This document shows, one piece after another, positions 1 to 5,118 of a DNA stretch of 6,039 nucleotides. The stretch is taken from contig CAJTOB010000083.1 in assembly GCA_910578035.1 (NCBI GenBank), positions 1-6,039 on the forward strand, written 5' to 3'. The position numbers and the translations under genes are program-made. Position 1 is the first letter of the stretch. Every line of letters begins with the position of its first letter. The notes under the pieces were generated by a model. The model had not been told where the DNA came from. It saw only the letters and a program-made list of their open reading frames with translations, and searched no databases. Origin of the DNA: an uncultured Muribaculaceae bacterium (GTDB lineage Bacteria; Bacteroidota; Bacteroidia; Bacteroidales; Muribaculaceae).

Positions 1-2516
1 AGGGCGATGCCCGTTGATATGATGGTCTGCGCCGCCATACCGTCGGTGTTCTGATTCTTCTTGGTCTGACCGCCGCCGCCCCACAAACCTTTGAGGTAGG
101 CGATTTTCCGCACGTCGAGGTCGTTTTTGTACTCGTCGAAAACGACAAGTGAATTGACCGCCTGACTGACGCGGTCATTCATTGCCGGGATTGAGGTTAC
201 ACCGAGGTTTGGCGGGTCGACGCTGTGAATAAAGAACGACTGCAAGGAAGTGGCAAGCGTAGTCTTGCCGGTGCCTTTTTCGCCGAAAAGGTTAAGGATA
301 GGGAAATGGCGAGTGCGGTTGAAAACCACATCACGGTATAGAGTGGCGAGCAGATAGCAGAAAGCGATTTTGGCATTGTCGCCGAACACTTTTATAAGCT
401 GTGCTGCAAAATCATATAGCTTTATGCCGCTGCGGTTTTCGTGAACGAAAAGCCGCTCGAACTGATAAATTTCGGGGTTGTTATGATACATTTTTGAAGT
501 TGCCGGGATATAAAAAGATTGATTGGGGGCGGTTTCAACGATGCCAAGGTCATCGACGGCCAGGAACCGCTCGCCATTAAATATGCCGTTGCCGAAAGCG
601 AAGAAGCCATTGACCGAATCCCAACCCATCTTTCGTATTCGCTCCGCGGAGCGTGTGCCTCGATAAAGATATTCCTTTACATTGTTGAGCTTGTCGATTT
701 TGGCACGCCATATATAGTTGCCGACAGAGCCGACGCGCTGCTGAAACGTAGTGAGCGAGCATAGCTCCGACTCCCGGAACTCTATCTCGACCGCCTCGTT
801 AAACTTGTTAATCATACGGAACAGGCGGGTGCCGTTTGTTTCGTCCTTGATATGGTAGAGCGATTCGAGATAGAAATTGGCGAGCCTTACCGCCTCGCCC
901 TCGTCGTAAGTGTAGAAACAGTTGTCGATAATATTCAGATTGCACTGGCGCAGAAGCTCTTTCTTGCGCTCCTGTTCGTTTTTAGGCTCACTGTTGGCGG
1001 CTTTCTGCCGGGCTTCACCTTTTGCACGGCTCACAGCCGCTCTCCATTGTTTAGCCGTGCCGTGGATAGAAGCGAGAGCGTCGATGTAACCATCGGCTAT
1101 TGACGGCTCCTTGACGTGTCGCAGCAGGTCTGCGACATCGGAAACGACAATGCGCTGCTCGGCAATCGAGGACGCGATAGAAAACCTCTTTTCGGCAAGC
1201 CAAAGGATAAACGGCTGTTCAGGAACAGAGGCGTAAATCTCCGGCGAACGGATATAATCGTCGGCATCGTTTTTACGGAGTATGACACTGCCGACTTTCT
1301 CCTTGGGGATAGCCACTATTTCCTCGTCGGTAAGAGTGATTTCAGCTCGTTCCTTTGGTCTGACCCCAGCTTTCTTCGCGGCATTTCGCTTTTGGTCGAG
1401 AAGTTCTGCCTTTGCCGCTTCGAGTTCTTCACCTGTTATTGCTTCATACACCGGTTCTTCGACAAACGGCAGCTCGCGCACCGTAACGTCGAAGCCTTTG
1501 CGCATGGCTTCGGCGCCGTTTTCCATAACGGCTCTGAAACCTGCGCCGAACGGTTCCTCTTTCGCCGGGTCTGAATCGGGTATGAAGCAGATTGATTGCG
1601 TCAGCTTAATCAATCGCTTAAATTGTTTGTCGGTCCAGGCGGTACCGAGAGTGGCAACAGTATTCTCGATGCCGATGGATTGCAGGCGCATGACATCGGG
1701 AGCACCCTCGACGATATTATAATAGACGGCATCTCGACAGCGACTTGCACGGTCAATGCCGAAGATGGAATCCCCTTTGTCAAATATCAGCGAGTTTGCG
1801 GAGTTGATATATTTTCCGACATTGTCAGCCTTATCATCGCCGAGATAGCGGGCGGTAAATGCAATGATGCGACCGAACCGATCATGTATTGGTATGACGA
1901 GGCGGTTTCTGAAAAGCGGATATATGCGTCCACTTTTATCATCACGCTTAAATATGCCGGACTGCAAGAGCAGATCTTCGGAGATAGCTTTGCTCTTGCA
2001 GTATTCCATCAAAACCTTGCCGTTCCTTGGTGCCAGACCGATGCCGCGTGTCGAGCAAAATTCTTCGTTCCAACGGCTGTAAGCATATTCACGGGCGGCT
2101 CGCGCCTCGTCGTTCATCTCAATCCGCAGTTGGTCGTAGAAGAATTTCTGCACCTGCGCGACAACGGCAAGCGTCGCCTCGCGTTGCAGAGCCGCCTCGC
2201 GTTGTTCGTCTGACTGCTCCGCCTTGACATACTCGATGTGCAGATTGTTCGCTTTGGCAATGGCTTCGACCGCCTGAAAGAAGTCCATGCCCTCTTTCTC
2301 CATATAGAACCTGATGCCATCGCCGCCCCTTTTACAACTATGGCAATAATAGACATTCTTCCCCGGCGTTACAGTGAACGACGGAGTGCGCTCGGAGTGT
2401 AAAGGGCAAGAAGCAAACAGTCTGCTGCCCCTTTTTGTAAAACTCACTCCGGCGGTTTTGAGAACGTCCACAATATCGAGATTGCGGACTGCTTCAACGG
2501 TTTTGTCGCTAATCAT
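1..2516 (-). CDS. CHC2 zinc-finger TOPRIM primase fused to AAA-type helicase (3' end beyond window)
   Basis: This is very probably the replication primase-helicase of the mobile element: it would make RNA primers and unwind DNA in the cytoplasm. I translated the minus strand from ATG 2516; the frame stays open for 838 codons to base 1, so the C-terminus is missing. Residues 34-86 form a CHC2 zinc finger with ligands C37, H40, C58 and C61 (CPLH, then CHSC) and the TPSF and GGD signatures. Residues 203-255 match the DnaG catalytic core (NRLVIPI, KYINSANS). TOPRIM follows at about 266-350, with E270 in VEGAPDV, the ATLGTAWT strand, and D314/D316 in PDSDP. After a charged linker (about 360-400) comes a variable region, then an ATPase with Walker A GEKGTGKTT (745-753) and Walker B LVVFDE (790-795). 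The start ATG shares ATGA with the stop of the preceding gene, so translation is probably coupled. It resembles primase-helicase proteins of Bacteroidota prophages and integrative elements. The domain calls are strong; the element type is inferred. Confidence 0.93.
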   Translation of the reverse strand, partial: MISDKTVEAVRNLDIVDVLKTAGVSFTKRGSRLFASCPLHSERTPSFTVTPGKNVYYCHSCKRGGDGIRFYMEKEGMDFFQAVEAIAKANNLHIEYVKAEQSDEQREAALQREATLAVVAQVQKFFYDQLRIEMNDEARAAREYAYSRWNEEFCSTRGIGLAPRNGKVLMEYCKSKAISEDLLLQSGIFKRDDKSGRIYPLFRNRLVIPIHDRFGRIIAFTARYLGDDKADNVGKYINSANSLIFDKGDSIFGIDRASRCRDAVYYNIVEGAPDVMRLQSIGIENTVATLGTAWTDKQFKRLIKLTQSICFIPDSDPAKEEPFGAGFRAVMENGAEAMRKGFDVTVRELPFVEEPVYEAITGEELEAAKAELLDQKRNAAKKAGVRPKERAEITLTDEEIVAIPKEKVGSVILRKNDADDYIRSPEIYASVPEQPFILWLAEKRFSIASSIAEQRIVVSDVADLLRHVKEPSIADGYIDALASIHGTAKQWRAAVSRAKGEARQKAANSEPKNEQERKKELLRQCNLNIIDNCFYTYDEGEAVRLANFYLESLYHIKDETNGTRLFRMINKFNEAVEIEFRESELCSLTTFQQRVGSVGNYIWRAKIDKLNNVKEYLYRGTRSAERIRKMGWDSVNGFFAFGNGIFNGERFLAVDDLGIVETAPNQSFYIPATSKMYHNNPEIYQFERLFVHENRSGIKLYDFAAQLIKVFGDNAKIAFCYLLATLYRDVVFNRTRHFPILNLFGEKGTGKTTLATSLQSFFIHSVDPPNLGVTSIPAMNDRVSQAVNSLVVFDEYKNDLDVRKIAYLKGLWGGGGQTKKNQNTDGMAAQTIISTGIA

Positions 2517-2713
2517 ATCTTGCTCGCTTTATCCCAGCAGTCGATTATTGACTGCCCTGTGTATTTCAGTCTGCGCGGATTCTCGTTGCAGGGAGAAATA
2601 AGACCGTCGCGGCGCAGTTTACGCAAGGTCTTATGGCAGACGCCAAGTTCGGCACAAGTCCGCTTAACTGAAAATACACCGTCGGGGTCACATTTGGGAC
2701 GTGATTCAATCAT
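2513..2713 (-). CDS. Small MerR/excisionase-like helix-turn-helix protein
   Basis: A 66-residue protein that looks like a single winged helix-turn-helix of the HTH_17/MerR-like kind. Residues 14-40 give the helix-turn-helix (FSVKRTCAELGVCHKTLRKL, then RRDGLIS), and residues 46-60 the wing and closing helix (RRLKYTGQSIIDCW). Proteins of this size and fold act as excisionases (directionality factors) or as regulators of replication and excision genes in mobile elements; which of these applies here cannot be told from sequence. I chose ATG 2713, which overlaps the end of the preceding 84-aa gene by 8 bases; an in-frame TTG at 2749 would add 12 residues but overlap it much more. The stop overlaps the primase ATG by 4 bases, so the two are probably translated together. 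No clear Shine-Dalgarno site, as is usual in Bacteroidota. Confidence 0.8.
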   Translation of the reverse strand: MIESRPKCDPDGVFSVKRTCAELGVCHKTLRKLRRDGLISPCNENPRRLKYTGQSIIDCWDKASKI

Positions 2714-2960
2714 TGCTGTGGTTCTGTACGTCGGAGATTGTATCTGCAAAAATACGCTCTCCGGCTTCGTTCTCTATTATATGTTTGGCGTGTTCAGGTA
2801 TGCGGCACGCCATGCACTTCCAGTTAAAAAAAGTCTGCCGTTTTACGCCGGCCATCTTAACAACACAAGTAACAAACTCGACCCTCTCACGATAAGTGAG
2901 GGTGTCGAGGTAGCTATTGAGCTGCGTTGCCTCAATATGTTTAATATCATTGTTTGTCAT
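2706..2960 (-). CDS. Hypothetical small protein with helix-turn-helix-like segment
   Basis: An 84-residue basic and helical protein that I cannot assign to a named family. Residues 23-66 read like a Cro-type DNA-binding segment: a first helix (RERVEFVTCVVKMAG), a turn, a recognition-like helix (KRQTFFNWKCMACRIPEHAK), and a closing helix (HIIENEAGERIF). The pattern of a hydrophobic helix, then xTFFNWK, then IPEHAK is typical of small phage and plasmid repressors, but this is a by-eye inference. It lies third in the leftward operon, 6 bases after the stop of the 90-aa gene and overlapping the next gene by 8 bases. That packing is the strongest argument that it is real. It may be a regulator or a replication accessory protein. 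The competing rightward frame over the same bases has no recognisable motif. Confidence 0.68.
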   Translation of the reverse strand: MTNNDIKHIEATQLNSYLDTLTYRERVEFVTCVVKMAGVKRQTFFNWKCMACRIPEHAKHIIENEAGERIFADTISDVQNHSND

Positions 2961-2966
2961 TCTGAT

Positions 2967-3239
2967 TCAGTCTTTGAAGTAGTCTTGCTCGGTACGTTGT
3001 AGAAGTCTTAAATCTGCTGTAAAGTATTCAACCTTACCCGGGCGCTTATAAGGTGTAATTTTATGTTGAGCTTTCCATCGCTCAACATTGGCACGTCCAA
3101 ACATCGAGTAAGCCTTCCGTTGGCTAACAAATTCTGGGTCATTGGAATCATCACGAAGCATTCTTGCAACGTGTGCTGCGATGTCCGTAATGAACACTTT
3201 GTAAGGAACGGCTCTGTCTATGAATTGAAGCATTGACAT
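2967..3239 (-). CDS. Hypothetical small DNA-binding-like protein
   Basis: A 90-residue protein, second in the leftward operon. The N-terminal 30 residues form a mixed hydrophobic helix region. The C-terminal half (residues 36-88) reads as a helix-turn-helix with a wing: FVSQRKAYSMFG, then RANVERWKAQHKI, then a basic wing PYKRPGKVEYFTADL, and a final helix LLQRTEQDYF. The arrangement of an AYxxFG helix followed by a VERW recognition-like helix and a KRPGK turn is one I associate with small proteins of Bacteroidota prophages and transposons, without a defined function. Starts at ATG 3239 or at ATG 3233 (residue 3) cannot be separated. It begins 9 bases after the preceding gene and ends 6 bases before the next, so it is cotranscribed. 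Role in element regulation is inference. Confidence 0.7.
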   Translation of the reverse strand: MSMLQFIDRAVPYKVFITDIAAHVARMLRDDSNDPEFVSQRKAYSMFGRANVERWKAQHKITPYKRPGKVEYFTADLRLLQRTEQDYFKD

Positions 3240-3248
3240 GGCGTTCAG

Positions 3249-3440
3249 TTATTTAGTCCTTGTTATCTCTATGATGCGCAAGTCGCGGTCGGTGCGCGTC
3301 TTGAACAGCATATCAAACATAGCTCCCAGTTCGGAAGCCTGTACCCTCACAGTCTTTAATCGCTCTATTGGAAAGGCAAGTGTATCACCAATAGCCATAT
3401 TAAGGAGAGCCGGACGGATTTTTTTGACGTTATTTTCCAT
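3249..3440 (-). CDS. Hypothetical small protein, first gene of leftward operon
   Basis: A 63-residue basic protein in the promoter-proximal position of the operon leading to the primase-helicase. It contains KIRPALLNMAIGDTLAFPIE at the start, a central VRVQASELGAMFDM helix, and a strand-like tail ending in TDRDLRIIEITRTK. The layout, with an IGD turn, an ERLKTVR-ASELG segment and a TDRD...ITR tail, recalls short proteins found at the front of Bacteroides mobile-element operons; they have no proven function that I know of. The helix after VRVQASELG could be a DNA-recognition helix, which would fit an early Cro-like gene facing a CI-like regulator. The ATG at 3440 follows an AT-rich leader of about 70 bases if the leftward promoter near 3515 is right. 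No Shine-Dalgarno site is visible. Confidence 0.66.
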   Translation of the reverse strand: MENNVKKIRPALLNMAIGDTLAFPIERLKTVRVQASELGAMFDMLFKTRTDRDLRIIEITRTK

Positions 3441-3446
3441 ATAAAA

Positions 3447-3478
3447 TTTGTTTATTAACTAACTAATGATTAACTTTG
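3447..3478 (+). promoter_or_regulatory. Bacteroidota-type promoter for the Cro/CI-like regulator
   Basis: TTTG at 3447-3450, a 20-base spacer, then TAACTTTG at 3471-3478 match the known Bacteroides -33 TTTG and -7 TAnnTTTG elements. Transcription would start near 3485, giving a leader of about 108 bases before ATG 3593. One copy of a 13-base repeat (3462-3474) covers the spacer and part of the -7 box, so repression at this site is plausible. Confidence 0.6.
3462..3474. repeat. 13-base direct repeat, copy 1 (candidate operator)
   Basis: ACTAATGATTAAC here is repeated exactly at 3589-3601. This copy sits between the -33 and -7 boxes of the rightward promoter and overlaps the -7 box. Exact repetition at the promoter and at the start codon of the same regulator suggests autoregulation; that is inference. 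Confidence 0.5.
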
Positions 3479-3514
3479 TAGATGGAAACTCTCAATTAGT
3501 AAACGCAAAGTAAC

Positions 3515-3522
3515 CAAATATA
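3515..3522 (-). promoter_or_regulatory. Candidate -7 element for the leftward operon
   Basis: Read on the minus strand, 3522-3515 is TATATTTG, an exact TAnnTTTG. Transcription would start near 3508, giving a leader of about 68 bases before ATG 3440. I see no good TTTG at the expected -33 distance (around 3543-3546), so the promoter may be weak or need an activator. Confidence 0.4.
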
Positions 3523-3532
3523 GTTTGAACTA
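3521..3532. promoter_or_regulatory. Small palindrome, candidate operator
   Basis: TAGTT-TG-AACTA is a perfect 5-base inverted repeat with a 2-base centre, directly upstream of the leftward -7 box. It is flanked symmetrically by AATTAGT (3494-3500) and ACTAATT (3536-3542). ACTAA or its complement occurs six times in 3458-3593. A dimeric helix-turn-helix protein, such as the neighbouring regulator, could bind it. Confidence 0.4.
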
Positions 3533-3588
3533 ACAACTAATTGGCGGTTAATTTGTGTATTTATAACAGTTTAATGTTTAACTGATTG

Positions 3589-3601
3589 ACTAATGATTAA
3601 C
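3589..3601. repeat. 13-base direct repeat, copy 2, over the regulator start codon
   Basis: Second exact copy of ACTAATGATTAAC, containing the ATG (3593-3595) of the regulator. Part of the identity is therefore coding (Met-Ile-Asn). A protein bound here could block elongation, or the match could be partly chance in AT-rich DNA. Confidence 0.42.
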
Positions 3602-4048
3602 ATTGCATTGAAGGAGGTTCACATAGGTCAGGCCATCAAAAAGCGCATAGAAGAGCTTGGTATGACAAAAAGTGAGTTCGGACGGCTCATTGGTGTGCCC
3701 CAGCAACATATCAATCGTATCTTGGAAAGAGATACGATGGAAACAAAGAAACTTGTCAAGGTCTGCCGCGCCCTTGAATTCAATTTCTTTGCTTTATTCT
3801 GCGAGTTTCCGACAAGCGTAAACGCCTACCTTGCGGCGGTTGCTCTCGGTGGCAATGCAACATATAGTGTAGGCGATGCCTCACTTCTCGCACAGATGGA
3901 GGCAAATAAGGTAAAGGCTGACGGATTACAGGAGAATACCTCCTTACTCCGTGAGCAGATAGCAATACTAAAAGACCAAGTCGAAGGGCTGAAAAAACAG
4001 CTTGAAGATAAGGACGAGATAATAACCCTTTATAAAGAAAGGAAATAA
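3593..4048 (+). CDS. Cro/CI-type helix-turn-helix regulator with C-terminal coiled coil
   Basis: A 151-residue transcription regulator, most likely the switch protein of the element. Residues 9-66 form an HTH_3-like domain: IGQAIKKRIEELGMTKSEFG, then RLIGVPQQHINRIL as the turn and recognition helix, and KLVKVCRALEFNFF as the closing helices. Residues 98-150 are a charged heptad-type coiled coil (LLREQIAILKDQVEGLKKQL), which should drive dimer or higher assembly. No peptidase S24 (LexA/CI cleavage) domain is present, so release from DNA would not be by RecA-type self-cleavage. ATG 3593 is the first possible start, as an in-frame TGA lies at 3587. An AAGGAGGT at 3611-3618 is inside the gene and has no ATG, GTG or TTG at a useful distance, so it is probably chance. 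The gene is divergent from the primase operon and preceded by repeats that suggest autoregulation. Confidence 0.87.
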   Translation: MINIALKEVHIGQAIKKRIEELGMTKSEFGRLIGVPQQHINRILERDTMETKKLVKVCRALEFNFFALFCEFPTSVNAYLAAVALGGNATYSVGDASLLAQMEANKVKADGLQENTSLLREQIAILKDQVEGLKKQLEDKDEIITLYKERK

Positions 4049-4079
4049 AATATGATTATAGCAAAATAGTCTTTACATT

Positions 4080-4106
4080 ACAGCAGAGTGAAATCCCGGC
4101 TGCTGT
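4080..4106. repeat. 7-base perfect inverted repeat (hairpin)
   Basis: ACAGCAG at 4080-4086 pairs with CTGCTGT at 4100-4106 around a 13-base loop. It lies about 30 bases after the regulator stop. There is no T-run after it on either strand, so it is not an obvious terminator; it could slow RNA decay or be chance. Confidence 0.3.
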
Positions 4107-4159
4107 GGTTTAACGAGATAATTAACATATAAGTTAACGAAGATAGCATTAGTCTTTAA

Positions 4160-4378
4160 ATCCAATTCGTTGAGAGATTGTTGAGAAAAGCATTGCAACT
4201 CACGGATAATCAAAAACGAATTGGAGTGGCGCAAGCCGCAATAGAGGCTTAAAAAGCCAAAATTGCAAGCCTCACAATAAAACCGGCTGAAAAGGTTGAG
4301 AATATGTTGAGAACCGATACGCAACAAATTCATTTTCAGTCTGATATAATTGAGGCGCAGGCAGCCATCGAGGATTAA
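4160..4378 (+). pseudogene. Degenerate two-copy coding repeat (unidentified protein remnant)
   Basis: One reading frame here carries two related peptide units of 27 codons. Unit 1 (4169-4252) begins VERLLRKALQ and ends VAQAAIEA before TAA. Unit 2 (4295-4378) begins VENMLRTDTQ and ends EAQAAIED before TAA. The period is 126 bases. I count 51 of 84 bases identical; within AQAAIE the base changes (CAA/CAG, GCC/GCA, GCA/GCC, ATA/ATC) are all synonymous. That pattern is what selection on protein leaves behind, so this was coding DNA. Yet the frame has stops at 4157 and 4250 and no good start, and a K-I-A stretch before unit 1 (4137-4145) lies in another frame. I read it as the remnant of a helical repeat protein, or a broken tandem pair of small genes. 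I do not recognise the family. Two very short genes are a less likely alternative. Confidence 0.4.
4161..4225. repeat. 11-base perfect inverted repeat with 43-base loop
   Basis: TCCAATTCGTT at 4161-4171 is the exact reverse complement of AACGAATTGGA at 4215-4225. It overlaps unit 1 of the degenerate coding repeat. The loop is long, so a protein-binding pair of sites or a chance match is as likely as an RNA stem. Confidence 0.35.
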
Positions 4379-4402
4379 TCCCGATATACTTAACTATCAG
4401 AT

Positions 4403-4450
4403 AATTAGGTGGTAAATCCTTGAAAAATTAGGGTTTACCACCTAATTTTT
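4403..4450 (+). terminator. Strong intrinsic terminator before the integrase
   Basis: The arms 4403-4419 and 4431-4447 form a 17-bp stem (AATTAGGTGGTAAATCC with GGGTTTACCACCTAATT) with one G-U pair and an 11-base loop, followed by T at 4448-4450 to extend a T5 run. It would end rightward transcription from the regulator and the remnant region, and so insulate the integrase. On the minus strand no T-run follows the stem. Such a long stem could also be a processing or binding site. Confidence 0.7.
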
Positions 4451-4495
4451 CGACACACTTCGGCACGCTATTTGTGCAGGAATGTACGAAAAAGT

Positions 4496-4561
4496 GTAGA
4501 AATAGTGTAGAGTTTTTACGCCCCCTGCGTAGAGCGAATGTAGAGCGGATGTAGAGCGGCA
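4496..4561 (+). repeat. 11-base-phased GTAGA array (candidate integrase arm sites)
   Basis: GTAGA occurs at 4496, 4507, 4529, 4540 and 4551, all in one 11-base register, with only the slot at 4518 missing. The last three are near-perfect tandem 11-base units (GTAGAGCGAAT, GTAGAGCGGAT, GTAGAGCGGCA). The first two share AGTGTAGA. Spacing of one helical turn puts all copies on one face of the DNA. The array ends 24 bases before an integrase whose arm-binding domain is intact. Arm-type sites for tyrosine recombinases are known to be short direct repeats at such spacing, as in phage lambda. Autoregulatory sites for the integrase promoter are the main alternative. Confidence 0.55.
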
Positions 4562-4585
4562 ACAAACTAAAAATCAAAATCATAT

Positions 4586-5017
4586 ATGGCAACCTTGAAA
4601 ATTTGTGTACAGAAGCAGAGAACTGATGGGACGTGGCCCGTCTATATCCGAGTGACCCACAAGAGCCGACACGGATATATCAAGACCGACAAAAAGGTCT
4701 GGGGAAAGGGCATCAATCCCAAGACGAAGGAGATCAAAGCCCCCTTTGTCATACAGCAGCTCTCCATCAATGTCGTTGACTACATGGAGAGGCTCAACAA
4801 GCGCAACATATCAAGTTGGACGCTCAAAGAGGTCATTGCCTTTTTGAAGTCGGGAGACGAAGAGATCTCCTTCTCGGACTACTGCCGCAAATACATACAC
4901 TCCATGCAGGACGCAGGACAGGTACGCAACGCCCGGAACTACGAAATGGCGATTAACCATTTTGAGAAATACTTCGGGAGCAACAGGTGGCATACCACCA
5001 TGGCATATCGAAAGTAG
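4586..5017 (+). pseudogene. Tyrosine recombinase/integrase, truncated: arm-binding and core-binding domains only
   Basis: This 143-residue product is the N-terminal third of a Bacteroidota tyrosine recombinase, normally about 400 aa. Residues 1-75 match the arm DNA-binding domain (LKICVQKQRTDGTWPVYIRV, then GYIKTDKKV). Residues 94-133 match the SAM-like core-binding domain (ISFSDYCRKYIHSM, then ARNYEMAINHFEKYFGS). Family similarity ends at Asn133 (base 4984). The next ten residues (RWHTTMAYRK) are unlike the family, and the catalytic domain with its Arg-His-Arg-Tyr residues is absent from the downstream DNA. It cannot recombine DNA by itself. The break looks like a deletion or rearrangement rather than a single frameshift, because the missing part is not found in any frame. 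If expressed, it could still bind arm-type sites. The start is the first ATG after the phased repeats, with no Shine-Dalgarno site. Confidence 0.85.
4986..4999. repeat. Short inverted repeat at the integrase break
   Basis: GGTGG-CATA-CCACC is a perfect 5-base inverted repeat with a 4-base centre, starting within two bases of where integrase similarity ends. It may mark a recombination or excision point; its short length means chance is possible. Confidence 0.3.
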
Positions 5018-5118
5018 TGGACCACATCAAAACCGGGACAACAAGCAAACATAGCCATGCCCACCAGTCGATTTTTGAACGATATACAGTCTTTCCCATA
5101 GAGAGATAGTGCTATATC
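5018..5118. other. Gene-free spacer between integrase remnant and macro-domain gene
   Basis: About 100 bases between two convergent reading frames. One plus-strand frame is open from 4966 to 5106 and gives a plausible protein tail (SKVVDHIKTGTTSKHSHAHQ, then SIFERY) ending in TAG at 5107, but it has no start and I cannot identify it. It may be the 3' end of another gene joined to the integrase. A weak AT-rich hairpin (5104-5119) lacks a T-run and is not a convincing terminator. Confidence 0.35.

Noticed and set aside
1116..1574. Plus-strand open frame (152 codons)
   Set aside because: Antisense to the linker and middle part of the primase-helicase; composition is that of a shadow frame.
1596..2213. 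Long plus-strand open frame (205 codons)
   Set aside because: It lies antisense to the DnaG core and TOPRIM domain of the minus-strand primase, whose motifs are unmistakable. The plus-strand product has no recognisable motif.
2520..3002. Plus-strand open frame (160 codons)
   Set aside because: Opposite to two tightly packed small minus-strand genes, one of them a clear helix-turn-helix protein. No motif in the plus-strand product.
3611..3618. AAGGAGGT as ribosome-binding site of a shorter regulator
   Set aside because: No ATG, GTG or TTG follows in frame at a usable distance, starting later would cut into the first helix of the domain, and Bacteroidota rarely depend on such sites.
4073..4333. 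Minus-strand open frame (86 codons) in the region without an intact gene
   Set aside because: The plus strand shows a repeat with synonymous third-position changes, which explains the openness of the opposite frame. The minus-strand product has no motif and no operon context.
4529..4561. CRISPR array
   Set aside because: The units are 11 bases long and directly tandem without spacers, unlike CRISPR repeats.
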